Source: Jiangella muralis (GTDB taxonomy: Bacteria; Actinomycetota; Actinomycetes; Jiangellales; Jiangellaceae). From it: a stretch of DNA of 64,000 bases. The first letter of the stretch is position 1. Every line of letters begins with the position of its first letter. Both the position numbers and the translations under genes were made by a program. A model generated the notes under the pieces. The model did not search any database. It saw only the letters and a program-made list of their open reading frames with translations, and was not told the DNA's origin. Shown one piece after another: positions 8,390 to 15,849 of this stretch. The DNA lies in contig NZ_LFXL01000010.1 of NCBI RefSeq assembly GCF_001270745.1, positions 1-64,000 of the forward strand, in the 5' to 3' direction.

Positions 8390-8943
8390 GACGCCAGCCT
8401 CTCGGCCAGACTCTGTCGTGCTCGGTACAGCCGACCACGGACAACACCTCGCGAGGTGTGCATGATCCCGGCGATCTCCTCGTAGCTCAGTTCGTCGACC
8501 TCTCGAAGGATCCAGGCGATCCGCTGGTTGTCAGGCAGTGTCGCAAGCGCGTCGTCGAGTGCGGCGACGAGGGCGTTCTCGATGGCCCCCCGAGCGGGAT
8601 CGTCGTGAACCGTCGCCGGCCGGTCGTCCTCGGGCTCTCGTGGTTCCGGACGACGACGACGCCTAAGATTGTGCGCCTTGTTCAGGGTCAACCTGAACAG
8701 CCACGTGCGCAAGGCCGCGTCGCCGCGGAACTCATCGAGGCTCTGCCACGCCGCGACCAGTGCGTCCTGGACGGCTTCCTCCGCATCGCCGTCGTCGAGC
8801 AGAATTCGCCTGGCGAGCCTGAACATCGCCGGACCATGCCGATGGGCGATCACAGTGAATGCCTGCCGATCACCCAGGCCCGCGCGCCGAGCGAGCACGA
8901 GATCGTCGTCGCCGACGACGAGCGAGTGCTGACCCTCTGCCAT
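8380..8943 (-). CDS. ECF-type RNA polymerase sigma factor
   Basis: 187 residues. Region 2 spans about residues 25-90 (A-E-E-A-V-Q-D-A-L-V-A-A-W and T-W-L-F-R-L-T-L-N-K-A). An Arg-rich linker R-R-R-R-R-P-E-P-R-E-P follows, then region 4 at about residues 125-180 (L-P-D-N-Q-R-I-A-W-I-L-R-E-V-D-E-L-S-Y-E-E-I-A). Length and domain order are normal for ECF factors. No zinc-type anti-sigma factor follows; instead it overlaps an Asp23-neighbourhood protein. It is divergent from the Asp23 operon, which is a natural target. Confidence 0.9.
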   Translation of the reverse strand: MAEGQHSLVVGDDDLVLARRAGLGDRQAFTVIAHRHGPAMFRLARRILLDDGDAEEAVQDALVAAWQSLDEFRGDAALRTWLFRLTLNKAHNLRRRRRPEPREPEDDRPATVHDDPARGAIENALVAALDDALATLPDNQRIAWILREVDELSYEEIAGIMHTSRGVVRGRLYRARQSLAERLASWR

Positions 8944-9019
8944 CTGCCGGACGTACCCGACAATCAGAATTTAACTGTCCAAATCCGGACGAGAGTCCGG
9001 AACCAGCCGAGGCATCTAC

Positions 9020-9035
9020 TGTGACGTACATCACA
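9020..9035. promoter_or_regulatory. CRP/FNR-type binding site
   Basis: TGTGACGTACATCACA is a perfect TGTGA-N6-TCACA palindrome, the consensus for cAMP-receptor-protein family regulators. It lies in the 190-base divergent region between the ECF sigma gene (start 8943) and the Asp23 operon (start 9134), so it could act on either side. The match is seen directly; the regulator is inferred. Confidence 0.7.
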
Positions 9036-9133
9036 TCAAAGACGGTGTGACGGTTGGCGAACGGAGAGTGTCCAACGATCGTCAGCCCGGCGCGAAACAG
9101 GCACCTGGCAGGTGTCGAAAGGGGGGCACGTCC

Positions 9134-9598
9134 ATGGGGGATACGGAGAACACGAGGACTACGGGGGGCACGACCGGCGTCGCGGATCCACGCACCGCCG
9201 GTCCGCTGGTCACCGACCAGGGCCGCACCACCATCGCGGAAGGTGTCGTCTCGAAGATCGCCGGCATCGCAGCTCGCGAGGTAGCCGGCGTCTACGACCT
9301 CGGCGGAGGCACGGCGCGTGCCGTGGGAGCGCTGCGCGAGCGCATCCCCGGCTCGAGAGTGAATCTGCAGCAAGGAGTCGCGGTCGAGGTCGGCGAACGC
9401 CAGGCCGCCATCGACATCGACATCATGGCCGAGTACGGCCTCTCCATCGTCGACCTGTCCACCGGCATCCGCCGGAACGTCGTCGCCGCGGTCGAGCGCA
9501 TGACCGGCCTCGACGTCACCGAGGTGAACATCAACGTCAACGACGTCCACGTCGAGGGTGAGGACGACGATGCATCCACGGAGAGCCGGGTCGAATGA
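9134..9598 (+). CDS. Asp23/Gls24-family envelope stress response protein
   Basis: 154 residues from ATG 9134 with a strong GAAAGGGGGG site upstream; the longer open frame is not needed. After a low-complexity T/G-rich N-terminus, an Asp23 domain spans about residues 35-140. It shows I-A-E-G-V-V-S-K-I-A-G-I-A-A-R-E-V-A-G-V, V-A-V-E-V-G-E-R-Q-A-A-I-D and G-L-D-V-T-E-V-N-I-N-V-N-D-V. Asp23 proteins are abundant membrane-associated stress proteins held by AmaP-type anchors, and such a protein is encoded at the end of this operon. It starts a five-gene run with ATGA/GTGA overlaps. Confidence 0.9.
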   Translation: MGDTENTRTTGGTTGVADPRTAGPLVTDQGRTTIAEGVVSKIAGIAAREVAGVYDLGGGTARAVGALRERIPGSRVNLQQGVAVEVGERQAAIDIDIMAEYGLSIVDLSTGIRRNVVAAVERMTGLDVTEVNINVNDVHVEGEDDDASTESRVE

Positions 9599-9939
9599 GC
9601 CCCGCGGACGACAGCGATGCTGGAGGACGCAGGGAGCAACTGCTGGCCGACCGGATCGCCGAGGCGGTCTTGTCCGTCGACGGTGTCATCGAGCTGCACG
9701 GCGGCCTGTTCGGTGAGGTGGGAACGTACCTGCCCGGCCGGCGGGTGCCAGGGATCCGGCTCGGCCCCGGCGACGGGGTCGAGATCCACCTCGTGGCGCG
9801 CTGGGGTGTCCCCATCCCACGCATCGTGGACGCGGTGAGACGTGCCGTCGCCACCGTGACGGAGGGCGAGGTCCAGGTGACCGTCGAGGACGTCTCGGTC
9901 GGCGCACCGGCCGGCGGCACAACGGGGAGGGAACTGTGA
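9595..9939 (+). CDS. second Asp23-like protein
   Basis: 114 residues; the ATG overlaps the preceding stop by four bases. The pattern L-L-A-D-R-I-A-E-A-V-L-S-V-D-G-V, V-E-I-H-L-V-A-R-W-G-V-P-I-P and E-V-Q-V-T-V-E-D-V-S-V follows the helix-strand-strand layout of Asp23 domains without the longer tail. It is more divergent than the first copy and may be a dedicated partner within a mixed Asp23 assembly (inference). Confidence 0.75.
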   Translation: MSPADDSDAGGRREQLLADRIAEAVLSVDGVIELHGGLFGEVGTYLPGRRVPGIRLGPGDGVEIHLVARWGVPIPRIVDAVRRAVATVTEGEVQVTVEDVSVGAPAGGTTGREL

Positions 9940-10115
9940 ACGCGATGACCACCGGCCTGCTGGCCGGGATTCTGCTCGCCGTCGCGGCTACGACGGGCGG
10001 CGTCGGCGGCTTCTTGCTGGCCGTCGTTCTCGGTGCCGCGGGGCTGGCCGTCGCCGGCCAGTTGGCGGGTGAGCTGGACCTCGCCGCTCTGTGGCGCAGC
10101 CGGGAGCGAGAATGA
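9936..10115 (+). CDS. DUF2273-like small membrane protein
   Basis: 59 residues, GTG start overlapping the preceding stop (GTGA) and ATGA overlap with the next gene. The sequence is almost entirely two hydrophobic glycine/alanine-rich helices (about residues 6-25 and 27-42), ending in a polar E-L-D-L-A-A-L-W-R-S-R tail. Small two-helix DUF2273 proteins are regular members of Asp23/AmaP operons in Firmicutes and actinobacteria; size, position and composition fit. Confidence 0.75.
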   Translation: MNAMTTGLLAGILLAVAATTGGVGGFLLAVVLGAAGLAVAGQLAGELDLAALWRSRERE

Positions 10116-11026
10116 CGACCACTCTTCCTCCGGCCACACCCCCGGCGACGCTCCCGGATGCCGGCGGCCGCGGTGACTTGACGATCCACGAACGTGTCGT
10201 TGAGCGGACCGCCGAACGCATAGCCGCTGAGACCACCGGGTGGGCGCACCGGCCGTCCGGCTGGCATCGAATCAGCGGCACGGCACTGCCACACGCGGAG
10301 GCCACGATCGTTGGCCGGCACGTCCGTGTCGCGGTGACGGTCGGAGCGGGCAGCGACCGGACCCTGCCGGCCATCGCCGGGGCGGTACGGACGGCGGTCG
10401 GCATCCACGTGAACGAGCTCACGGGCCTCGATGTCGACGAGGTAGATGTCCGGGTGACGCGTCTCACCGGCTCTCCCCCGCCGGGCACGCCGGCGTTGCC
10501 GGCCGCCGCTCCGCCTGCGGCCGCCGGCCCGGCCCGGCGGGCCGGTGTCGTCCTTGCCCTGCTGCTGATCGCCGTCGGCGCACTCGCCGTCTACGACATG
10601 CTGACCGGCCTGGACGCGATCGACGGCCCGCTGCCTGTCGAGCGCGCCCTGGACCGGATCGACGGACTGCAACCGCAGGACTGGATGGTCCCCGTGGGCA
10701 TCATCGTGGCGCTGGCCGGGCTGTGGCTCGTCCTGTCGGCGCTCCGGCCGCGCCCGCGCCGGGCGCTGGCGCTGCGGGCCGAGAGCGGCGCGTATGCATC
10801 GCGCCGAACCATCGAGCACATCGCCGTGGACACCGCGACCCAACATCCCGGCGTCGTCGATGCACACGCCCGGGCCCGGCGCCGCACGGTCACCGTCCGC
10901 ATCCACACCGACGGTGAGGCCGCGACCACGGGCGAGGTCCGCGGCGCTCTCATCGACCGGCTCGATCGGCTCGAAGGCGCACCGAGGATCCGAGTGTCGG
11001 CCAGACGCGCGGGAGGCAGGAGATGA
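10112..11026 (+). CDS. Asp23-domain plus DUF6286-type membrane protein
   Basis: 304 residues. Residues about 25-115 are a divergent Asp23 domain (L-T-I-H-E-R-V-V-E-R-T-A-E-R-I-A and G-L-D-V-D-E-V-D-V-R-V). A proline/alanine linker follows, then two transmembrane segments (about 143-165 and 193-213) around a D-rich loop. A cytoplasmic C-terminal domain with I-E-H-I-A-V-D-T-A-T-Q-H-P-G-V and a basic end completes it. The two-helix plus C-terminal layout is what is usually labelled DUF6286. It probably ties Asp23 proteins to the membrane. Confidence 0.75.
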   Translation: MTTTLPPATPPATLPDAGGRGDLTIHERVVERTAERIAAETTGWAHRPSGWHRISGTALPHAEATIVGRHVRVAVTVGAGSDRTLPAIAGAVRTAVGIHVNELTGLDVDEVDVRVTRLTGSPPPGTPALPAAAPPAAAGPARRAGVVLALLLIAVGALAVYDMLTGLDAIDGPLPVERALDRIDGLQPQDWMVPVGIIVALAGLWLVLSALRPRPRRALALRAESGAYASRRTIEHIAVDTATQHPGVVDAHARARRRTVTVRIHTDGEAATTGEVRGALIDRLDRLEGAPRIRVSARRAGGRR

Positions 11027-11592
11027 GCGGTTTCGCGGCGGGCCTGGAGCGGACGGTGGTTCTCCTCGTCGGCCTGCTGCTGGTGGCCGTCGGCGCGAGT
11101 GCCGTCGCGTGGCAGCAAGGCTGGATCCCGGACGCCGTCGATCGAATCGACGCCTCAGCCCTGACCGAACACACCGGAGAACCATGGTGGCCGTGGGCCA
11201 TTGGCGGCGCGGGCATCGTCCTGATCGTCATCGGCGTCTGCTGGCTGGTCGCGCACGGGCGCCGTCACACCATCAGCAGGTTGCGACTCGCCGGTTCCAG
11301 CCGGCAAGGACGACTCGCCGCCGATGCCTCCGCCGTCGTCGACGCCGCCGGCGCGGCCTTCGAGACCGCACCCGGAGTGGCGTTCCGCGGCGGACGGCTC
11401 TGGCGCGACCGGGGCGAGCTCACTGTGGATCTGAGAGCATCCGCCGCTCCCAGCACGGATCTCGCCGAGGCAGCCGCTGCCGCCGATCGTGCGGCGACCG
11501 CGGCGCGATCTCACCTGGGGGATGACAGTGACGCACACCTTCGCGTCGTCCTTGTTGGCGCCCGGCGCCGCGCCGGGACCAGAGTCCGTTGA
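11023..11592 (+). CDS. amaP: alkaline-shock response membrane anchor protein (AmaP-like)
   Basis: 189 residues, ATGA overlap with the preceding gene. There are two transmembrane helices: residues about 10-28 (V-V-L-L-V-G-L-L-L-V-A-V) and 58-76 (A-I-G-G-A-G-I-V-L-I-V-I). A cytoplasmic domain with alternating strands follows (L-W-R-D-R-G-E-L-T-V-D-L-R-A). Layout, size and location at the end of an Asp23 operon match AmaP, which docks Asp23 at the membrane. It resembles the second half of the preceding protein, so the two probably arose by duplication. Confidence 0.75.
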   Translation: MSGFAAGLERTVVLLVGLLLVAVGASAVAWQQGWIPDAVDRIDASALTEHTGEPWWPWAIGGAGIVLIVIGVCWLVAHGRRHTISRLRLAGSSRQGRLAADASAVVDAAGAAFETAPGVAFRGGRLWRDRGELTVDLRASAAPSTDLAEAAAAADRAATAARSHLGDDSDAHLRVVLVGARRRAGTRVR

Positions 11593-11677
11593 GACCCTCG
11601 CCCGCCCGGTCAATCCCGCCGGACAGCGACATCGCTATAGGTAACCGTGACCGCGCAGCACCGAGGAAGGGAGTCCC

Positions 11678-11719
11678 ATGGGTGCAGAAGACAAGATCAA
11701 GAACGCTGCCGAGGACAGC
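11678..11719 (+). pseudogene. N-terminal fragment of a CsbD-like stress protein
   Basis: A GAGGAAGGGAG ribosome-binding site is followed by ATG and M-G-A-E-D-K-I-K-N-A-A-E-D, the standard CsbD-family N-terminus. After that the frame departs into S-P-D-R-S-H-H-R-R and never regains family resemblance. The missing C-terminal half resembles the orphan fragment at 5418-5516 on the same strand. Confidence 0.65.
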
Positions 11720-11837
11720 CCTGATCGGAGTCATCACCGCCGGACATTTATCCGGAAAGTCCGCAATATCCTGTTCGACCTCCTCAGCTCGTGGTACCCG
11801 ACCCGAGTCGAGGCCCCGACGCGGTTCTGGAGGATCC

Positions 11838-12062
11838 ATGTCGAGGAACCACAACGAGATCGTCCGCAGGGTCCTTCTCGACACGCTGATGCGCAAGGCG
11901 GAGGCCGATCTCTACCCGTCGTCGACGATGCTCGACCAGATCGAGTCGCTCCTCACCGAGGACGACATCGCCGAGTACGCCGCGATGCTCGTCGATCGCA
12001 TCGACGGTGACCTTTATCCGAGCATTCCGATGATCCAGCGGGTGCTCCGGCTCACGACCTGA
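11838..12062 (+). CDS. 74-residue protein with internal DLYPS repeat, gas-vesicle-locus associated
   Basis: ATG 11838 with TGGAGGA upstream. The protein is acidic and helical. It contains a twofold internal repeat: A-D-L-Y-P-S-S-T-M-L-D-Q-I-E-S-L-L-T near residues 23-40 and G-D-L-Y-P-S-I-P-M-I-Q-R-V-L-R-L at the end. I recall similar small proteins near streptomycete gas-vesicle genes, but their function is unknown. It is followed by a strong hairpin terminator, so it is transcribed separately from the main cluster. Confidence 0.7.
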   Translation: MSRNHNEIVRRVLLDTLMRKAEADLYPSSTMLDQIESLLTEDDIAEYAAMLVDRIDGDLYPSIPMIQRVLRLTT

Positions 12063-12094
12063 GACCCGCAATGCGCGGATGACAGCGTCGCCCT

Positions 12095-12120
12095 GCGGCG
12101 CACCCGATCGGGTGCGCCGC
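12095..12120. terminator. hairpin terminator
   Basis: GCGGCGCACCC and GGGTGCGCCGC form a perfect 11-bp stem around a GATC loop, 33 bases after the stop of the DLYPS-repeat gene. There is no T-run, as is usual in high-GC actinobacteria. It separates that gene from the gas-vesicle operon that starts at 12162. Confidence 0.8.
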
Positions 12121-12161
12121 ACCAACACCACACATCGGGAAGCACCACAAGGGAGTGAATG

Positions 12162-12803
12162 ATGGAAACGGCCACCCGGGTCGCCGCAGCGGCGGCCAGC
12201 GGCTACATCCTTGGCCGCACGAAGAGACTGAAGCTGGCGATCGCCGTCGGCAGCATGCTGGCCGGCAAGCGGCTGGCCACCGATCCGCGCGGCATGATGC
12301 GGCAGGCCGGCGAGTTGGTCGAGAGTCGCCCGGAGCTGGCGAAGCTGTCCGATCAGGTGCGCACGACGCTGTTCATGGCTGCGCGTGGCGCAGCGGTCGG
12401 CGTTGTGGGCCAGCGTATCGACCGGCTGAGCGACTCCATCCGCGACCGCTCCGACCGGCTGACTGGCGCGGTCACCGACAAGGTCCCGCTCGACCGCGGG
12501 AGTGGCGATGAGGACGAGGAGCGCTCGGACTCGCGCAGCGACGAGGACCAGGACGACCGCGACGAGGACCAGGACGAGAGCCGCGGCTCGCGGCGCCCCC
12601 GGCGTGGCGACGACGGCGACGACTCCGGCCCGGAGGGGGGCGGCACGGAGGAGCCCGGCGAGCGGTCTCGGCCGCGTAAGCGAGCCGCGAAGAAGACGCC
12701 GGCCAAGCGCGCTGTGTCGGAGCGCGGTGACGCGCCCGCCCGCAAACGGACGGCGAAGAAGTCCGCCTCGTCCGGCCGGTCCCGTTCCGGGTCGAGGGGG
12801 TGA
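12162..12803 (+). CDS. gas-vesicle accessory protein with acidic then Lys/Arg-rich tail
   Basis: 213 residues from the second of two adjacent ATGs (12162; 12159 is the alternative), spaced 7 bases from AAGGGA. Residues 1-110 form an alanine-rich helical region with Y-I-L-G-R-T-K-R-L-K-L-A and R-T-T-L-F-M-A-A-R-G-A-A-V-G-V-V. Residues about 115-150 are almost all D/E/R/S, and the last 50 are histone-H1-like (K-R-A-A-K-K-T-P-A-K-R). It probably corresponds to an accessory gene of streptomycete gvp clusters (gvpY/gvpZ class), but I cannot tell which. It overlaps the SRPBCC gene by four bases. Confidence 0.7.
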   Translation: METATRVAAAAASGYILGRTKRLKLAIAVGSMLAGKRLATDPRGMMRQAGELVESRPELAKLSDQVRTTLFMAARGAAVGVVGQRIDRLSDSIRDRSDRLTGAVTDKVPLDRGSGDEDEERSDSRSDEDQDDRDEDQDESRGSRRPRRGDDGDDSGPEGGGTEEPGERSRPRKRAAKKTPAKRAVSERGDAPARKRTAKKSASSGRSRSGSRG

Positions 12804-13849
12804 CCGACATGGCGACGCGTGGCGACATCGACACCCGTCCGGACCAGGGCTTCCGCGGCCTGCTCGGCGAGCTGCCGCTGGACCGGCTCAAGGACGAGGC
12901 GAAGAACGGCCTGACCTCGCTCGGCGAGTGGGCGGTCAAGTCCGCCGGTGACCGCATCGGCAAGACGACCGGCAAACTCGAGGACGTCGCGGCCGGCGGG
13001 CCCATCGGCGGTGGCGCGCTGGTCGGAGCCGCCAAGGACGGCGCGCCCGGCGCGGTCAAGGGCGCGATCAGCGGTGTCAAGGACAAGGTCGTCGGCGCCT
13101 TCACGGGCGGCGGCTCGAAGGGCGGCGACAAGGCGACCCGCTCGACGAACATCATCGAAGAGATCGACATCGGCGCCCCGATCGACGTGGTCTACAACCA
13201 GTGGACCCAGTTCCAGGACTTCTCGAACTTCATGAAGAAGGTCGAGGGTGTGGAGCAGAAGGCCGACGAGAAGCTGGACTTCAAGGCGCAGGTGTTCTGG
13301 TCGCACCGCACGTGGTCGGCGACGATCATCGAGCAAGTTCCGGACGAGTTGATCGTCTGGCGCTCCACTGGGGAGAAGGGCCACGTCGATGGCGCCGTGA
13401 CGTTCCACGAGCTGGCGCCCCGGCTGACCAGGGTCGTCGTGGTGCTCGAGTACTACCCGAAAGGGCTGGTCGAGCGCACCGGCAACATCTGGCGGGCCCC
13501 GGGCCGCCGGGCCCGGCTGGAGCTCAAACACTTCAGAAGGCACGTGATGATGAACCTCCTCCAGGACTCCGACCAGGTCGAGGGCTGGCGCGGCGAGATC
13601 CACGACAGCGAGGTCGAGGAGACCGACGACGAGGCGCGCGAGCGCGAGGCCGCCGATGCCGGAGACGAGGAGCCACTCGAGGACGAGGCAGACGAGTACG
13701 ACGAGGAACCCGCCGAGGACGAAGAGGACGAGGAGCCGCTCGAGGACGAGGCAGACGAGTACGAGGAAGAGCCGGCCGAGGAGGACGAGGCGGCCGCCGA
13801 CGAGGACGAGGAGCCCGCGCCTCGGCGCCGCCGCACCCGGACCCGATGA
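12800..13849 (+). CDS. SRPBCC-domain protein of the gas-vesicle cluster with polyacidic tail
   Basis: 349 residues, GTG start overlapping the previous stop (ATG 12809 is an alternative). Residues about 60-110 are a glycine-rich amphipathic stretch. Residues about 115-260 are an SRPBCC/cyclase-dehydrase fold with [16 protein letters not shown]. Residues about 272-340 are a run of E/D with a repeated D-E-A-D-E-Y unit, ending R-R-R-R-T-R-T-R. The SRPBCC part is clearly related to the separate protein at 17324-17782. The fold binds hydrophobic ligands; its gas-vesicle role is unknown. Confidence 0.8.
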   Translation: MTDMATRGDIDTRPDQGFRGLLGELPLDRLKDEAKNGLTSLGEWAVKSAGDRIGKTTGKLEDVAAGGPIGGGALVGAAKDGAPGAVKGAISGVKDKVVGAFTGGGSKGGDKATRSTNIIEEIDIGAPIDVVYNQWTQFQDFSNFMKKVEGVEQKADEKLDFKAQVFWSHRTWSATIIEQVPDELIVWRSTGEKGHVDGAVTFHELAPRLTRVVVVLEYYPKGLVERTGNIWRAPGRRARLELKHFRRHVMMNLLQDSDQVEGWRGEIHDSEVEETDDEAREREAADAGDEEPLEDEADEYDEEPAEDEEDEEPLEDEADEYEEEPAEEDEAAADEDEEPAPRRRRTRTR

Positions 13850-13886
13850 GGGCCTTGGGCACCCGAGTAGAGCGAAAGGTGAGCAC

Positions 13887-14309
13887 ATGACTGTGGTGAA
13901 CCAGCGACGTACCGGAGGCGGCGGCCAGCTCCAGCGCCCGTCGTCCAGCGGGCTCGCCGACGTCATCGACATCATCCTGGACAAGGGCCTGGTGATCGAC
14001 GCCTACGTGCGCGTCTCGCTGGTCGGCATCGAGCTGCTGACCATTGACGCCCGCATCGTCATCGCCAGCGTCGACACCTATCTGCGCTTCGCCGAGGCGA
14101 CCAACCGGCTGGACCTGTACGAGCACGGCGGCAGGGACCTCACCGAGCTGATGGGCGACGGCGTGCACCAGGCCGCGAAGGGCAAGACCTCCGGCGCCAT
14201 CGAGGGCATCAAGGATGCCGTCACCGGCGACGACGAGGACGAGCACGAGGAACGGCGCCGGCCAGTCAAGAAGGCGACGGTTCGCCGGCGGAGGAGAGAA
14301 GGCGAATGA
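13887..14309 (+). CDS. gvpA: gas vesicle structural protein GvpA
   Basis: 140 residues, ATG after AAAGGTGAG. The conserved GvpA core spans about residues 22-72 ([18 protein letters not shown] and [14 protein letters not shown]). It is followed by Y-L-R-F-A-E-A and an actinobacterial-type C-terminal extension of about 60 residues, acidic and then R/K-rich. GvpA forms the ribbed wall of the gas vesicle. Of the three GvpA-family genes here, this has the best structural-subunit core; the other two look like GvpJ and GvpS. Confidence 0.92.
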   Translation: MTVVNQRRTGGGGQLQRPSSSGLADVIDIILDKGLVIDAYVRVSLVGIELLTIDARIVIASVDTYLRFAEATNRLDLYEHGGRDLTELMGDGVHQAAKGKTSGAIEGIKDAVTGDDEDEHEERRRPVKKATVRRRRREGE

Positions 14310-15109
14310 CGCTCACGAAACCGGGGGCGACGATGGACGAACCGGCGGCCGGATCGGCTGTGCTGACGGCACAGTACGTGTATGCCATCGTGCCGGCCGG
14401 CACCGTCGTGCCGAACGATCTCACGGGTGTCGACGACGGCGGTGTCGAGCTGGTCGGGCACGGCGCCATCGCCGCGGTCGTCGGCGCGGTGGCCACGGAC
14501 CGCCCGTTCGGCCGGCGCGAGGATCTGCTCGCGCACAGCCGGGTCACCGACACGCTGGCCCAGGACTGCGCCGTGATCCCGGTGCGCTTCGGCGCGGTCC
14601 TGGCCGACGCCGGCGACGTCGTGGCCGAGTTGCTCGCGCCGAACGCGGAGCTGTTCGCCTCGGTCCTCGCCGAGCTGGCCGGTCTCCGCCAGTACGTCGT
14701 CCGGGCGCGCTACGACGAGGAGGCCGTGCTGGCCGAGATCGTCGAGGAGAACCCGGACATCGCCGTCCTGCGTCACCGCACCCGCGACCGCTCCGTCGAG
14801 GCGAGCTGGAACGAGCGGATCAGGCTCGGCGAACTGGTCGCCCGCGCGCTGGAGGTCAAGCGCGACGTCGACAGCGCGGACCTGCTCGACCTGCTCACCC
14901 CGCACGCCGAGGACTGGAACATCCGCGTCGCCGGCGAGGTCGACCATCTGGTCGACGTCGCGTTTCTGGTGCCCGACGAGCGGGTCGAGGAGTTCGAGCG
15001 GGCCGCCGAGGAGGCGGCGAACAGCCTGGCGGGGCGCGGCCGGGTCCGGCTGGTCGGCCCGACGGCGCCGTACGACTTCGTACCGGGAGACGACACATGG
15101 GTCTCCTGA
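14306..15109 (+). CDS. gvpF: gas vesicle protein GvpF (GvpL/F family)
   Basis: 267 residues with an ATGA overlap with gvpA. The GvpL/F fold is recognised by Y-V-Y-A-I-V-P near residue 25, V-I-P-V-R-F-G-A-V near residue 90, R-A-R-Y-D-E-E-A-V and the C-terminal [10 protein letters not shown] with G-P-T-A-P-Y-D-F-V. GvpF/L proteins are minor vesicle components needed early in assembly and bind GvpA. A second family member (GvpL) is encoded at 15842. Confidence 0.9.
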   Translation: MTLTKPGATMDEPAAGSAVLTAQYVYAIVPAGTVVPNDLTGVDDGGVELVGHGAIAAVVGAVATDRPFGRREDLLAHSRVTDTLAQDCAVIPVRFGAVLADAGDVVAELLAPNAELFASVLAELAGLRQYVVRARYDEEAVLAEIVEENPDIAVLRHRTRDRSVEASWNERIRLGELVARALEVKRDVDSADLLDLLTPHAEDWNIRVAGEVDHLVDVAFLVPDERVEEFERAAEEAANSLAGRGRVRLVGPTAPYDFVPGDDTWVS

Positions 15110-15315
15110 CCGGGCTGGTCACGTTGCCTCTGGCGCCCGCCCGCGGTGTGGTCGCGCTCGCTCGGCTGATCGGCGACGAGGCCGAGCGGCAGCACCACGA
15201 CCCTGTCGCCGTCCGCCGAGCCGTGGAGCAGGTCGACCGCGACCGTGAGGCGGGCCTGTTGTCGGAGGAGGAGGCCGCGGCCATGGAGAACGAGCTGATC
15301 GGACGGCTGCTGTGA
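15097..15315 (+). CDS. gvpG: gas vesicle protein GvpG
   Basis: 72 residues; ATG lies inside the gvpF 3' end (13-base overlap). [18 protein letters not shown] is the amphipathic N-terminus typical of GvpG. It is followed by a charged helix ending E-N-E-L-I-G-R-L-L. GvpG is a small assembly factor found with GvpF and GvpL. Confidence 0.88.
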   Translation: MGLLTGLVTLPLAPARGVVALARLIGDEAERQHHDPVAVRRAVEQVDRDREAGLLSEEEAAAMENELIGRLL

Positions 15316-15569
15316 AGGCGTCGGACGCGGCCGCGCGCGCGGTCGAGCAACTGGCCACACTCAGCGGGCGAGCCGCGGAGGCAGTCACCGGTCTCGAGCG
15401 CACCGAGGACGGCTGGCGCGTGCGCGTCGAGGTGCTCGAGCTGGAGCGGATCCCGCCCTCCACCGACGTGCTGGCCGAGTACGCCGTCGACCTCGACGGT
15501 GACGGCGACCTGACCAGCTACCAGCGAGTGCGCAGGTCCACGCGCGGCTCGTCGAGGGAGGAGGACTGA
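15312..15569 (+). CDS. gvpO: gas vesicle protein GvpO
   Basis: 85 residues, GTG start overlapping the gvpG stop by four bases. T-G-L-E-R-T-E-D-G-W-R-V-R-V-E-V-L-E near residues 33-50, with I-P-P-S-T-D-V-L-A-E-Y and Y-Q-R-V-R-R at the end, are the standard GvpO features. As I recall, streptomycete clusters place gvpO ahead of gvpA; here it lies between gvpG and gvpJ, so the gene order is altered. Confidence 0.88.
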   Translation: MKASDAAARAVEQLATLSGRAAEAVTGLERTEDGWRVRVEVLELERIPPSTDVLAEYAVDLDGDGDLTSYQRVRRSTRGSSREED

Positions 15570-15573
15570 GCAC

Positions 15574-15849
15574 ATGACGGAGGGCAGAGAGCGCGCCCCG
15601 CTCACCCGGCCGTACGGGTCAGCACTCGCCGCGCCGCCGCAACCGGCGAACCTCGCCGACATCCTGGAGCGGGTGCTCGACAAGGGCATCGTCATCGCCG
15701 GCGACATCCGGATCAACCTGCTCGACATCGAGCTGCTGACCATCAAGATCCGGCTGCTGGTGGCGTCGGTCGACAAGGCCCAGGAGATGGGCATCGACTG
15801 GTGGCGTCGCGACCCGATGCTGTCCGGGAACGACTCAGGCGATGGGTGA
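15574..15849 (+). CDS. gvpJ: gas vesicle minor protein GvpJ (GvpA family)
   Basis: 91 residues. L-A-D-I-L-E-R-V-L-D-K-G-I-V-I-A and I-R-I-N-L-L-D-I-E-L-L-T-I-K-I-R followed by Q-E-M-G-I-D-W-W are the GvpJ version of the GvpA fold (the W-W ending separates it from GvpA). GvpJ is a minor wall or cap component. It overlaps the next gene by eight bases. Confidence 0.88.
   Translation: MTEGRERAPLTRPYGSALAAPPQPANLADILERVLDKGIVIAGDIRINLLDIELLTIKIRLLVASVDKAQEMGIDWWRRDPMLSGNDSGDG

Noticed and set aside
12353-13984. 543-codon minus-strand frame over the gas-vesicle accessory genes
   Set aside because: Composition is a mirror of the Glu/Asp-rich genes on the plus strand (runs of Leu/Val/Ser); no family resemblance and no start signal.
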